A DNA stretch of 11,941 nucleotides from an uncultured Ruminococcus sp. (GCA_946055445.1 CAMGGF010000021.1:1-11941); one strand, 5' to 3'; shown: positions 1-6,885, counted from the stretch's first letter. The notes: a model not told the origin generated them from the sequence alone. Program-made: numbers and translations.

Positions 1-1
1 G

Positions 2-1138
2 TGCGGCTGTTATTTCAATGGCATTGCATTGCCCGAAAGCATAAAACCTTTGGCATCCTATTTCAATGAGGCAGGCTATGAAACCGCTTATGTCGGGAAG
101 TGGCATTTGGCATCTGACCGTTTTCCCAATATCGGTGTGCATTGTGAGAAAACTGCCGTTCCGAAAGAACGCCAAGGGGAATATAAAGATTGGTGGCGTG
201 CCGCCGATGTTTTGGAATTTACCTCGCACGGGTATGACGGCTATGTGTTTGACGGCGACGGCAACAAAATTGAATTTGAGGGGTACCGTGCAGACTGCAT
301 AACGGATTTTGCCCTGGAATATATCGAACAAAAGACCTCGGATAAACCGTTTTTCCTGTTTCTTTCGCATATTGAGCCGCACCATCAAAATGACCGCCAT
401 TGCTATGAGGGACCGACAGAAACCGTGCCGAAATATAAGGATTATCCTATCCCCGATGACCTTTCCTTTTTGCCCGGGGATTATCGGGAAATGTACCCTG
501 ATTATATTGCCGCGATTGACAGCCTTGACAAAAATGTCGGTAGATTGGTTGAAAAACTGAAAGAAAAAGGCATTTACGAGAATACGGTTATCATTTATTC
601 CAGCGACCACGGCTCGCATTTCAAAACGCGCAATGCCGAGTATAAACGCACTTGTCATGACAGCGCTACGCATACACCGCTGATTATCGCGGGCGGGCCG
701 TTTTCGGGCGGCGAAAAAGATGAACGGCTTGTCAGTTTGATTGACCTGCCGCCGACATTTCTCGATTTGGCGGGTATAAAAATTCCCGAAAGTTATATGG
801 GAAAATCTATTTTAAAAATGCGTGAAAATGACGAAGAACGCGACTGCGTGTTTATGCAAATCAGTGAAAGTCAGTGCGGGAGAGCCATTCGTACGAAAAA
901 ATATAAATATGCTGTTCGCGCGGTTGGTGCAGGGATGACGAAATACCGTGCAAAGTATTATTTTGAAGATTATCTGTATGATTTGCAAAAAGACCCGATT
1001 GAACGCTGTAACCTGATTCAATCGCCCGAATATAAAGATGTACGCGCAGAACTGCGGCAAATGCTGATTCGGGAAATGGTCAATGCAGGGGAAAAGACGC
1101 CGAAAATTTTACCTGCGCGCATGGTTCGAAAGAAATAA
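2..1138 (+). CDS. Sulfatase (type I, alkaline-phosphatase fold), 5'-truncated by the window edge
   Basis: Hydrolyses a sulfate ester on an unidentified substrate. The frame is open from base 2, and the first residues already read like the inside of a sulfatase, so the gene starts upstream; the in-frame TTG at 29 is not a credible start. The nucleophile motif (C/S-x-P-S-R), to be converted to formylglycine, lies outside the window. Numbering from the codon at base 2, visible sulfatase features are YVGKWHL (K33, H35), a histidine-rich LSHIEPHH segment (H123, H127, H128), SSDHG (D202, H203; metal-binding region) and EYKRTCHDSATHTPLII (K215, H219; sulfate-binding region). The C-terminal part (about 290-378) carries the usual small subdomain with YLYDLQKDPIERCNLI. 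No secretion signal can be judged because the N-terminus is missing. Family assignment is secure; the substrate is unknown. A strong terminator follows the stop codon. Confidence 0.9.
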   Translation, partial: CGCYFNGIALPESIKPLASYFNEAGYETAYVGKWHLASDRFPNIGVHCEKTAVPKERQGEYKDWWRAADVLEFTSHGYDGYVFDGDGNKIEFEGYRADCITDFALEYIEQKTSDKPFFLFLSHIEPHHQNDRHCYEGPTETVPKYKDYPIPDDLSFLPGDYREMYPDYIAAIDSLDKNVGRLVEKLKEKGIYENTVIIYSSDHGSHFKTRNAEYKRTCHDSATHTPLIIAGGPFSGGEKDERLVSLIDLPPTFLDLAGIKIPESYMGKSILKMRENDEERDCVFMQISESQCGRAIRTKKYKYAVRAVGAGMTKYRAKYYFEDYLYDLQKDPIERCNLIQSPEYKDVRAELRQMLIREMVNAGEKTPKILPARMVRKK

Positions 1139-1167
1139 ACAAACCGAGATTTTATCAGAAATGCACG

Positions 1168-1205
1168 AAAAGACAGGCAAGAATTGCGCTTGCTTGTCTT
1201 TTTTT
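1168..1205 (+). terminator. Rho-independent terminator after the sulfatase gene
   Basis: A 14-bp stem pairs 1168-1181 (AAAAGACAGGCAAG) with 1189-1202 (CTTGCTTGTCTTTT), with one G-U pair and a 7-base loop. A run of seven T (1199-1205) closes it. It lies 29 bases after the sulfatase stop and separates that gene from the aminotransferase. Confidence 0.9.
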
Positions 1206-1235
1206 CTGAATTTTTGCAAGAAACAAAAACACATA

Positions 1236-1264
1236 TTGCAAAAAAACATAAAATGTATTACTAT
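1236..1264 (+). promoter_or_regulatory. Predicted sigma-A promoter of the aminotransferase gene
   Basis: TTGCAA at 1236-1241, a 17-base spacer, and TACTAT at 1259-1264. Transcription would start near 1271 and give a leader of about 38 bases. The site lies just after the upstream terminator in an AT-rich stretch, which fits a new transcription unit. This is a consensus match only. Confidence 0.6.
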
Positions 1265-1308
1265 TTATGGGCAATAAAAAACTTGAATGAAATTCGGAGG
1301 GCGAAAAA

Positions 1309-2574
1309 ATGCAGTACTCGCAAATGTCTAAAGACGAGTTGCGTGCGCGTAAAGCGGAACTCGACAAGGAGTTTGCCGAAATTAAAGCATTAAACTTGAA
1401 ATTGGATATGTCCCGCGGAAAACCCGGCGCTGACCAGTTGGATTTATCTATGGATATGTTGAAAACCGTTATCGGTGTTTGTGATTGCAAAGCGGAAAAC
1501 GGCTTTGACTGCCGAAATTACGGCGTTTTAGACGGCCTGCCTGAATGTAAGGCGTTGTTTGCCGAAATGTTAGAAGTCAGCCCCGACAATATCATTATCG
1601 GCGGTGCGTCGAGTCTGAATTTGATGTTTGACTATATTTCGCAGTGTATGACAAAGGGTGCGGGCGGTGCGCCTTGGATGCAACAGGGGAAAATAAAATT
1701 TATTTGCAATGTGCCCGGCTATGACCGCCATTTCACCATTTGCGAGCACTTCGGCATTGAAATGCTCAATGTGGAAATGACCGAAAACGGCCCCGATGTG
1801 GACAAAATCCGCGAACTCGTGAAAGACGAAAGCGTCAAAGGTATGTTCTGTGTGCCGAAATACTCCAATCCCGACGGCATCACTTATTCTGACGATACCG
1901 TGCGTGCGCTAGCGGCCTTACAGCCTGCGGCAAAGGATTTTCGTGTGATTTGGGATAACGCGTATGTCGTGCACGATTTGACCGACACACCGGACCGTCT
2001 TTTAAATATTTTTGAAGCCTGCAAGCCGTTTGGTACGGAAGATATGTTTGTGGAGTTTACTTCCACTTCCAAAATCAGTTTTCCGGGCGCCGGTGTTTCG
2101 GCAATCGCAGCATCGGAGAACAATATTCAGGCGATTAAAGCGCGGCTTTCTATGCAGACGATCAGTTATGACAAACTGAACCAACTGCGCCATGTCAAAT
2201 ACTTTAAGAATTTAGACGGTATCACCGCGCATATGAAAAAACACGCGGCGATTATCGCGCCGAAATTCAAAATTGTTTTAGATGCTTTGGATGCGCAACT
2301 CAAAGAAAATGATTTGGCGCGTTGGACAAAGCCGAACGGCGGGTATTTTATCAGTCTGAATACGACCGAGTGCAGTGCAAAGCGTGTCGGCGAACTCTGC
2401 AAAGAACTCGGTGTGGTTTTAACATCGGTCGGCGCAACTTATCCGTATGGCATAGATACGGCAGACAGAAATATCCGCATTGCACCGACATTTCCGTCTA
2501 CGGGTGATTTGAAAAAAGCGGCTGAGGTGCTTTGCCTTTGCATTAAACTTGCAACGCTTGAAAATTTGGTATAA
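1309..2574 (+). CDS. PLP-dependent aminotransferase, class I/II, aspartate-aminotransferase-like (Aminotran_MocR subgroup)
   Basis: A fold-type I PLP enzyme of 421 residues that transfers an amino group between an amino acid and a 2-oxo acid, in the cytoplasm. The start ATG has a good site, CGGAGG at 1295-1300, 8 bases upstream. Residues 1-45 form a helical N-terminal arm ending in the substrate-loop type motif LDMSRGKPGADQLDLS. The cofactor residues are visible: WDNAY with D216, N217 and Y219, and the Schiff-base lysine K255 in STSKISFPGAG. The carboxylate-binding arginine is probably R390 in NIRIAPTFP. The KYSNPDGITYS stretch is typical of the subgroup that contains actinobacterial AspT. 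The best guess is aspartate aminotransferase, but alanine or another substrate is possible. It is the only gene between the terminator at 1168-1205 and the promoter at 2558-2586, though read-through into ispD is possible because no terminator follows it. Confidence 0.88.
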   Translation: MQYSQMSKDELRARKAELDKEFAEIKALNLKLDMSRGKPGADQLDLSMDMLKTVIGVCDCKAENGFDCRNYGVLDGLPECKALFAEMLEVSPDNIIIGGASSLNLMFDYISQCMTKGAGGAPWMQQGKIKFICNVPGYDRHFTICEHFGIEMLNVEMTENGPDVDKIRELVKDESVKGMFCVPKYSNPDGITYSDDTVRALAALQPAAKDFRVIWDNAYVVHDLTDTPDRLLNIFEACKPFGTEDMFVEFTSTSKISFPGAGVSAIAASENNIQAIKARLSMQTISYDKLNQLRHVKYFKNLDGITAHMKKHAAIIAPKFKIVLDALDAQLKENDLARWTKPNGGYFISLNTTECSAKRVGELCKELGVVLTSVGATYPYGIDTADRNIRIAPTFPSTGDLKKAAEVLCLCIKLATLENLV

Positions 2575-2586
2575 ATAGTGTAGAAT
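2558..2586 (+). promoter_or_regulatory. Predicted sigma-A promoter of the ispD-ispF-gtrA unit
   Basis: TTGAAA at 2558-2563, a 17-base spacer and TAGAAT at 2581-2586. The -35 element lies inside the last codons of the aminotransferase gene and the -10 element just past its stop. The predicted start near 2593 gives a leader of about 34 bases before the ispD ATG. The GTGTAGAATA context is also found at the -10 of the ABC-cassette promoter. Confidence 0.65.
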
Positions 2587-2626
2587 ACGCATATAGTCAA
2601 ACCCGCAGTATGAGGGGGAACGCTGT

Positions 2627-3361
2627 ATGCGTATTTTTCATTCCAATCAAAACGAAACACAAAACACTTCACCGTGTCCGTTTGTCACGGCAATCGTTGT
2701 TGCCGCAGGCAATTCCACCAGAATGGGCGGCGTGAACAAACAGTTTTTATCGCTTGGCGGTGTGCCGGTTTTGGTGCGTACTTTACAGGCTTTTTCCGCC
2801 TGCCCGATGGTCAATGAAATTGTGGTTGCCGCGCGGGAAGAAGATATTGTGGAGATGTTTTCACTGGTTAAAGCATACAAAATTGAAAAAGTGACGGATA
2901 TTGTCCGCGGCGGCAGTACACGGCAGGAAAGTGTATTTTCCGCGATTCGCCGTGCCTCTCCGTTTGCGGAATACTTTGCAATACATGACGGCGCAAGGCC
3001 GCTGGTTTCACAAAAAGTGATTTCGGATACGGTTGAAAAGGCGTTTGCTTTCGGTGCGGCGGCAACGGGTGTCCGCGTGAAAGACACAATAAAGGTGGTT
3101 TCCGAAAGTGGTGAGATTATCGATACACCTGACCGCGCTTCGCTTTGGGCAGTGCATACACCGCAGGTATTTGAACGAAATCGGTATCTGCACGCCGCAG
3201 ACAGCGTAGAAAACAGCGCCGTGTTTACCGATGACTGTAAATTGATGGAAGCGGCGGGTTTTCCCGTTTATATGGTGGAAGGCAGTTACGAAAATATAAA
3301 AATTACCACGCCGGAGGATATTTTACTGGCGGAGGGGATATTGCGAGGACAGGAAGAATGA
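2627..3361 (+). CDS. ispD: 2-C-methyl-D-erythritol 4-phosphate cytidylyltransferase
   Basis: Third step of the MEP route to isoprenoids: joins MEP and CTP to give CDP-ME and diphosphate, in the cytoplasm. The 244-residue length is near the usual 225-240, with about 20 extra residues at the N-terminus before the first strand. The CTP-binding glycine-rich loop is AIVVAAGNSTRMGG followed by the conserved NKQFLSLGG (roughly residues 23-47). Other family marks are GGSTRQESVFSA, AIHDGARPLV, VKDTIK, HTPQVF, TDDCKLMEAAG and the closing ENIKITTPEDI. The ATG at 2627 is supported by GAGGGGG at 2612-2618. The stop overlaps the ispF start as ATGA, showing translational coupling with the enzyme two steps later in the pathway; the intervening kinase gene ispE is not in the window. 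Confidence 0.96.
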   Translation: MRIFHSNQNETQNTSPCPFVTAIVVAAGNSTRMGGVNKQFLSLGGVPVLVRTLQAFSACPMVNEIVVAAREEDIVEMFSLVKAYKIEKVTDIVRGGSTRQESVFSAIRRASPFAEYFAIHDGARPLVSQKVISDTVEKAFAFGAAATGVRVKDTIKVVSESGEIIDTPDRASLWAVHTPQVFERNRYLHAADSVENSAVFTDDCKLMEAAGFPVYMVEGSYENIKITTPEDILLAEGILRGQEE

Positions 3362-3858
3362 ATATGCGTATCGGGCATGGGTATGATGTGCACAAATTGG
3401 TCACGGGGCGTAAACTGATTTTAGGCGGCGTTGAAATTGAGAATAACGGCGTTGGGCTTTTAGGGCATTCCGATGCCGATGTACTGTTACACGCTGTCAG
3501 CGATGCATTGCTGGGTGCGGCGGCGCTCGGCGATATCGGTAAGCATTTTCCGGATACGGACGAACGGTACAAAAATGCCGACAGTTTGAAATTGCTGTCC
3601 GATGTAGTGAATTTGCTTGTAAACTACGGATATACCGTTGGGAATATTGATGCAACTGTGCTCGCGCAAGCACCGAAACTTGCACCGTATATCCCTGAAA
3701 TGCGGCAAAATATTGCCCGTGTTTGCCGCGTTGATTTAGATGCTGTCAGCGTGAAAGCAACCACAGAAGAAGGATTGGGCTTTACGGGCGCAAAAGAGGG
3801 GATAGCCGCGCATGCGGTTTGTCTGCTTGAAAAGGATAAAGAAATCCGCTTTATTTAA
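3358..3858 (+). CDS. ispF: 2-C-methyl-D-erythritol 2,4-cyclodiphosphate synthase
   Basis: Fifth step of the MEP pathway: cyclises CDP-ME 2-phosphate to MEcPP with loss of CMP. The family is trimeric, and this protein has its usual length (166 residues). The metal ligands are visible as D10 and H12 in GHGYDVHKL and H45 in GHSDADVLLHA. The substrate loop GDIGKHFPDTD (57-67) and the cytidine-binding KATTEEGLGFTG (132-143) are intact. The start ATG overlaps the ispD stop by four bases. A second in-frame ATG at 3364 gives the more usual MRIGHGYD start and cannot be excluded; GGACAGGAAG just upstream serves either. It is followed after 22 bases by the GtrA-family gene. Confidence 0.96.
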   Translation: MNMRIGHGYDVHKLVTGRKLILGGVEIENNGVGLLGHSDADVLLHAVSDALLGAAALGDIGKHFPDTDERYKNADSLKLLSDVVNLLVNYGYTVGNIDATVLAQAPKLAPYIPEMRQNIARVCRVDLDAVSVKATTEEGLGFTGAKEGIAAHAVCLLEKDKEIRFI

Positions 3859-3866
3859 TCGCTTGG

Positions 3867-3873
3867 CGGAGGG
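3867..3873 (+). promoter_or_regulatory. Ribosome binding site that sets a TTG start
   Basis: CGGAGGG lies 7 bases before the TTG at 3881. No comparable site precedes the in-frame ATG at 3812, which would overlap ispF by 47 bases. The GtrA-family gene is therefore read from TTG. Confidence 0.7.
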
Positions 3874-3880
3874 AATACAT

Positions 3881-4339
3881 TTGCAAAAAATAAAGTGCTT
3901 ACTGAAAAAATACAAGGAAATTATCTTGTATATACTGTTCGGTGGGCTGACTACCGTCGTGAACTATATCATCTATTTTACTTGCACCGCAGGGCTGCAC
4001 ATTGGTTGGTCACCCGCCACGCTGATTTCTTGGATCGGTGCCGTGTTGTTTGCCTATGTTACAAATCGCATTTGGGTATTTGAAAGTCGGGCAAAAGGGT
4101 TTTCGGCGGTTTTCTTTGAGTTTGTAAAGTTTATCGGCGCACGGCTTTTGTCGTTGGGGCTTGAATGGTTGACACTGAAACTGCTCATTGACATTTTGTA
4201 TATGGATTTGTGGATATGGCGTGATTTACCGCTTGGGGAATTTGTTGCAAAGACGATTGCGCAAATTCTTGTGATTATTGCCAACTATGTGTTCAGCAAA
4301 TGGGTTGTTTTTCGTAAAATTTTGAAAAATACAGAATAA
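3881..4339 (+). CDS. GtrA-family membrane protein
   Basis: A small integral membrane protein of 152 residues, the usual size for GtrA-like proteins. Family members are thought to take part in moving or assembling undecaprenyl-phosphate-linked sugars for cell-surface polysaccharides or teichoic acids. Four hydrophobic segments are visible, at about 14-36, 46-64, 83-103 and 122-143. The first contains the diagnostic YILFGGLTTVVNYIIYF, and YVTNRIWVF and ANYVFSKWVVF are the other conserved spots. The N-terminus is basic (KIKCLLKKYK), placing it in the cytoplasm. The TTG start is chosen because of the strong CGGAGGG at 3867-3873. It lies 22 bases after ispF and probably shares its transcript. The family call is firm; the substrate is unknown. 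Confidence 0.85.
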   Translation: MQKIKCLLKKYKEIILYILFGGLTTVVNYIIYFTCTAGLHIGWSPATLISWIGAVLFAYVTNRIWVFESRAKGFSAVFFEFVKFIGARLLSLGLEWLTLKLLIDILYMDLWIWRDLPLGEFVAKTIAQILVIIANYVFSKWVVFRKILKNTE

Positions 4340-4352
4340 ATATACATTTTTC

Positions 4353-4368
4353 TTGCATTTTTATGCAA
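4353..4368 (+). promoter_or_regulatory. Candidate operator palindrome on the ABC-cassette -35 element
   Basis: TTGCATTTTTATGCAA is a perfect inverted repeat, 6 bp arms around TTTT. A near-identical copy (15 of 16 bases) covers the -35 of the ilvA-ridA promoter at 8527-8542. The form TGCATWWWWATGCA resembles ArgR/AhrC arg boxes (TGAATWWWWATTCA), but the regulator is inferred, not seen. Confidence 0.5.
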
Positions 4369-4381
4369 TAGGGTGTAGAAT
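4353..4381 (+). promoter_or_regulatory. Predicted sigma-A promoter of the amino-acid ABC cassette
   Basis: TTGCAT at 4353-4358, a 17-base spacer and TAGAAT at 4376-4381; transcription would start near 4388. The -35 element is the left half of a perfect palindrome, so a bound repressor would block polymerase. Confidence 0.7.
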
Positions 4382-4419
4382 AACATTATTCCTAAAGATT
4401 TTACAAGGAGTGAACAGAA

Positions 4420-5274
4420 ATGAAAAAAGTTACAAAAGTTTTGGCATTGCTTATGACCTTGGTTTTGGTTGTCGGCGCATTTGCTGCCTGCGGCGGTGAA
4501 AAAACGCCTGCGGTTAAAGTCATCAAAATCGACCTCACCGAAGAAGAATATGCATTCGGTGTGGATAAGGAACAACCCGAACTCTTAACCCAGGTCAATG
4601 CATTTATTGCGGAAATCAAAGCAAACGGCAAGTTTGAAGAAATTTGCAATAAGTATTTTGCCGACGGTACGCCTGCGGTTATTCAATCTGCAAAGTACGA
4701 CGAAAGCAAAGACCAATTGGTTGTTGCAACCAACGCGGCATTTGAGCCGTTCGAGTATACCAACGGCGATGGGTACAGCGGTATTGATATGGAAATCGCG
4801 GCACTGCTTGCCGAAAAACTCGGCAAAGAGTTGGTTATCCAGAATATGGATTTTGATGCGGTTTGCCTTTCCGTCGGTCAGCATAAATGCGACATTGCAA
4901 TGGCGGGTCTTACCGTAAACGAAGCAAGAAAAGAGTATGTGAATTTCTCTGATGCGTATTACACCGCTTCACAGCGTTTGATTGTGAAAGGGGATAATAC
5001 CCAGTTTGACGCTTGCCAGACGGTTGCGGATGTGGAAGCTATCTTGAACTCATTGGACAGCGCCACCAAAATCGGCGTACAGAACGGCACGACCGGTCAG
5101 TTTTATGTCGAAGGCGATGAAGATTGGGGTTTTGACGGACTGCCCGTGACCTGTGTCGGTTATAAAAACGGCTCTATGGCTGTGCAGGATTTGATGAACG
5201 GCGGCGTGCAGTATGTGATAATTGACGCAGCGCCCGCAGAATGCATTACCGAAGCGCTCAACAAAATGAACTGA
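4420..5274 (+). CDS. Amino-acid ABC transporter substrate-binding lipoprotein, apparently circularly permuted SBP_bac_3 domain
   Basis: Captures a polar amino acid outside the membrane and hands it to the permease encoded downstream. Residues 1-23 are a lipoprotein signal ending FAA-C24, the lipidated cysteine. Residues 32-81 (VKVIKIDLTEEEYAFGVDK, then ELLTQVNAFIAEIKANG and KFEEICNKYF) match the piece that normally ends this fold. Residues about 98-130 (QLVVATNAAFEPFEY, then IDMEIAALLAEKLGK) match the normal beginning. Ligand-site residues are in place: R170 in VNEARKEYVNFS, expected to bind the carboxylate, and D269 in VIIDAAPAE, expected to bind the amino group. The protein stops 15 residues after D269, so the usual closing strand and helices are absent from the C-terminus. 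The start ATG has AAGGAG at 4405-4410. Total length, 284, is normal. The specific amino acid cannot be read from sequence. Confidence 0.92.
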   Translation: MKKVTKVLALLMTLVLVVGAFAACGGEKTPAVKVIKIDLTEEEYAFGVDKEQPELLTQVNAFIAEIKANGKFEEICNKYFADGTPAVIQSAKYDESKDQLVVATNAAFEPFEYTNGDGYSGIDMEIAALLAEKLGKELVIQNMDFDAVCLSVGQHKCDIAMAGLTVNEARKEYVNFSDAYYTASQRLIVKGDNTQFDACQTVADVEAILNSLDSATKIGVQNGTTGQFYVEGDEDWGFDGLPVTCVGYKNGSMAVQDLMNGGVQYVIIDAAPAECITEALNKMN

Positions 5275-5290
5275 TTTTAACGAAAATTTC

Positions 5291-5327
5291 AGCAATGCCC
5301 CACGAAAATGCGGTGGGGCATTGTTTT
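5291..5327 (+). terminator. Hairpin between binding-protein and permease genes, probable attenuating terminator or mRNA-stabilising stem
   Basis: CAATGCCCCAC (5293-5303) pairs perfectly with GTGGGGCATTG (5313-5323) around a 9-base loop, and flanking A-U and G-U pairs can extend it. Only four T follow (5324-5327), so termination is likely partial. Such stems commonly let cells make more binding protein than membrane components. Confidence 0.7.
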
Positions 5328-5347
5328 CTGTGTAAGGTATAGTAAAT

Positions 5348-6058
5348 ATGAGTGGATTTGATCGTAAAATTCAACGCTTTTTAGAAGTGTTTATAAATGC
5401 TGGCGGGTACAATAAAGTGCTTGAAGGCTTGCAGAATACGCTTTTAATTGCGGTTTTGGGCTTGGTCATCGGCATTGTGGTCGGTACGCTGATTGCTACC
5501 GTGCGGGTTTTGCCAAAATATAAGCGTCTGCCGCGAATTTTGAACGGAATTTGCAGTTTTTATGTCGGCTTGTTCCGTGGTACGCCGATTGTTGTCCAAC
5601 TTTTGGTGTTCTATTATGTACTGTTGCCGCTGATGGGGTTGAAAATGACCTCTGTTGCGGTTTCGGTAGTTGTTTTTGGCTTAAATAGTGCGGCGTATAT
5701 CTCGGAGATTATGCGTAGCGGTATTCAGTCGGTTGACCCCGGACAAATGGAGGGCGGTCGCGCTGTTGGTCTGAGTTACGGCACAACGATGATGCGTATT
5801 ATCATTCCGCAGGCGGTAAAAAACATTTTGCCGACCTTAGGCAATGAATTTATCGCGTTGATTAAGGAAACCTCTGTTGTCAGTTTCGTCGGTGCTACGG
5901 ATTTATATGTTGCTTTCAATTACATCGGCAGTAACAGTTATGAATTTATGGTGCCGTATTTGGTGATGGCGCTGATTTATATTGCTTTGGTGCTGATTAT
6001 CAGTATGCTTGTGAAAGCCATGGAAAGGAGCCTGAGGAAAAGTGATAGAAGTCGTTAA
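5348..6058 (+). CDS. Amino-acid ABC transporter permease (HisM/GlnP type)
   Basis: Membrane channel subunit of the polar amino-acid importer, 236 residues, normal for the family. It has about five hydrophobic segments (roughly 26-51, 70-93, 95-118, 175-195, 201-225). The GLQNTLLIAVLGLVIG start of the BPD_transp_1 domain and the FRGTPIVVQLLVFYY motif are typical. The cytoplasmic EAA loop that docks the ATPase reads EGGRAVGLSYGTTMMRIIIP. The ribosome site is modest (TAAGGT at 5333-5338, 9 bases before the ATG), which together with the hairpin just upstream would lower expression relative to the binding protein. Its last 17 bases overlap the ATPase gene, indicating translational coupling. Confidence 0.95.
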   Translation: MSGFDRKIQRFLEVFINAGGYNKVLEGLQNTLLIAVLGLVIGIVVGTLIATVRVLPKYKRLPRILNGICSFYVGLFRGTPIVVQLLVFYYVLLPLMGLKMTSVAVSVVVFGLNSAAYISEIMRSGIQSVDPGQMEGGRAVGLSYGTTMMRIIIPQAVKNILPTLGNEFIALIKETSVVSFVGATDLYVAFNYIGSNSYEFMVPYLVMALIYIALVLIISMLVKAMERSLRKSDRSR

Positions 6059-6824
6059 CTTAACCAAATGCTTCGGTGATTTGCAGGTGTTAAAAGGGAT
6101 AGACCTCACCATTGAACAAGGCGAAAAAGTTGTGATTATCGGGCCCTCCGGCTCCGGAAAAAGTACATTGCTTCGCTGTTTAAACTGTATGGAGGATCCT
6201 ACCTCCGGTCAGGTTTTGTATCACGGTGTCGATTTGACGGATTTTAAAGTCGATATTAATGAACAACGGCAGAAAATCGGTATGGTTTTTCAGCATTTCA
6301 ATTTGTTTAATAACAAAACAGTGCTTGAAAACATTATGCTTGCGCCTGTGATTACGCAAAAGAAAAAGATGAAAAAACTGCGCCGTCAAAAAGATGCAGA
6401 CGCAGAAATCAAGACGAAGGCGCAAATCAAGGCAGATGCAAAAGAAAATGCATTGGCTTTGTTAGAGCGTATCGGGCTTACAGATAAGGCCGATGCTTAC
6501 CCGTCACAACTTTCGGGCGGGCAAAAACAGCGCGTGGCAATCGTGCGTTCTCTTGCGATGAACCCCGATGTGATGCTGTTTGACGAACCGACCTCGGCGC
6601 TTGACCCTGAAATGGTCGGCGAAGTGTTGGAGGTTATGAAAGACCTTGCAAAAAGTGGTATGACTATGGTTGTTGTTACGCACGAAATGGGATTTGCGCG
6701 TGAAGTCGGTGACCGTGTCATCTTTATGGACGAGGGGAAAATTTTGGAAGAGGGTACGCCCGACGAAATTTTCAATCATCCGAAAAATCCGCGTTTGCAG
6801 GAGTTCCTTTCCAAGGTTTTATAA
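6042..6824 (+). CDS. Amino-acid ABC transporter ATP-binding protein (GlnQ/HisP type)
   Basis: Cytoplasmic ATPase that powers the importer; 260 residues, about 20 longer than usual. It starts at a GTG within the permease gene, with GAGG at 6034-6037 and AAAGGAG at 6024-6030 as possible ribosome sites. All catalytic motifs are intact: Walker A GPSGSGKST (34-42), Q-loop Q84 in VFQHFNLF, signature LSGGQKQR (157-164), Walker B VMLFDEP (177-183), D-loop SALDP (185-189) and switch histidine H214 in VVTHEMGFA. The extra length is a lysine-rich stretch at about 107-135 between the Q-loop strand and the signature helix, where relatives have a short KMSK-type linker. It is the last gene of the cassette; a bidirectional terminator follows the stop by 14 bases. 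Confidence 0.95.
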   Translation: MIEVVNLTKCFGDLQVLKGIDLTIEQGEKVVIIGPSGSGKSTLLRCLNCMEDPTSGQVLYHGVDLTDFKVDINEQRQKIGMVFQHFNLFNNKTVLENIMLAPVITQKKKMKKLRRQKDADAEIKTKAQIKADAKENALALLERIGLTDKADAYPSQLSGGQKQRVAIVRSLAMNPDVMLFDEPTSALDPEMVGEVLEVMKDLAKSGMTMVVVTHEMGFAREVGDRVIFMDEGKILEEGTPDEIFNHPKNPRLQEFLSKVL

Positions 6825-6838
6825 GAATCTGCACATAA

Positions 6839-6869
6839 AAAAGGACGAGTGTTTTGCACTCGTCCTTTT
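6839..6869. terminator. Bidirectional terminator between the ABC ATPase gene and ridA
   Basis: A perfect 13-bp stem, AAAAGGACGAGTG (6839-6851) with CACTCGTCCTTTT (6857-6869), around a TTTTG loop. Plus-strand transcripts end in TTTT and minus-strand transcripts in six U. It sits between two convergent genes and can serve both. Confidence 0.92.
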
Positions 6870-6885
6870 GCTGTTGCAAATTGCA

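Noticed and set aside
2647..3087. 146-codon open frame on the minus strand opposite ispD
   Set aside because: Antisense to strongly conserved IspD motifs and without translation signals.
3812..3880. An upstream in-frame ATG that would extend the GtrA protein by 23 residues and overlap ispF by 47 bases
   Set aside because: No ribosome site precedes it, the added residues are the ispF 3' end read in another frame, and a strong CGGAGGG precedes the TTG at 3881.
4340..4370. The TTGCATTTTTATGCAA inverted repeat as a terminator for gtrA
   Set aside because: The 6-bp AT-rich stem is too weak and no T-run follows; its placement on the -35 element suits an operator better.
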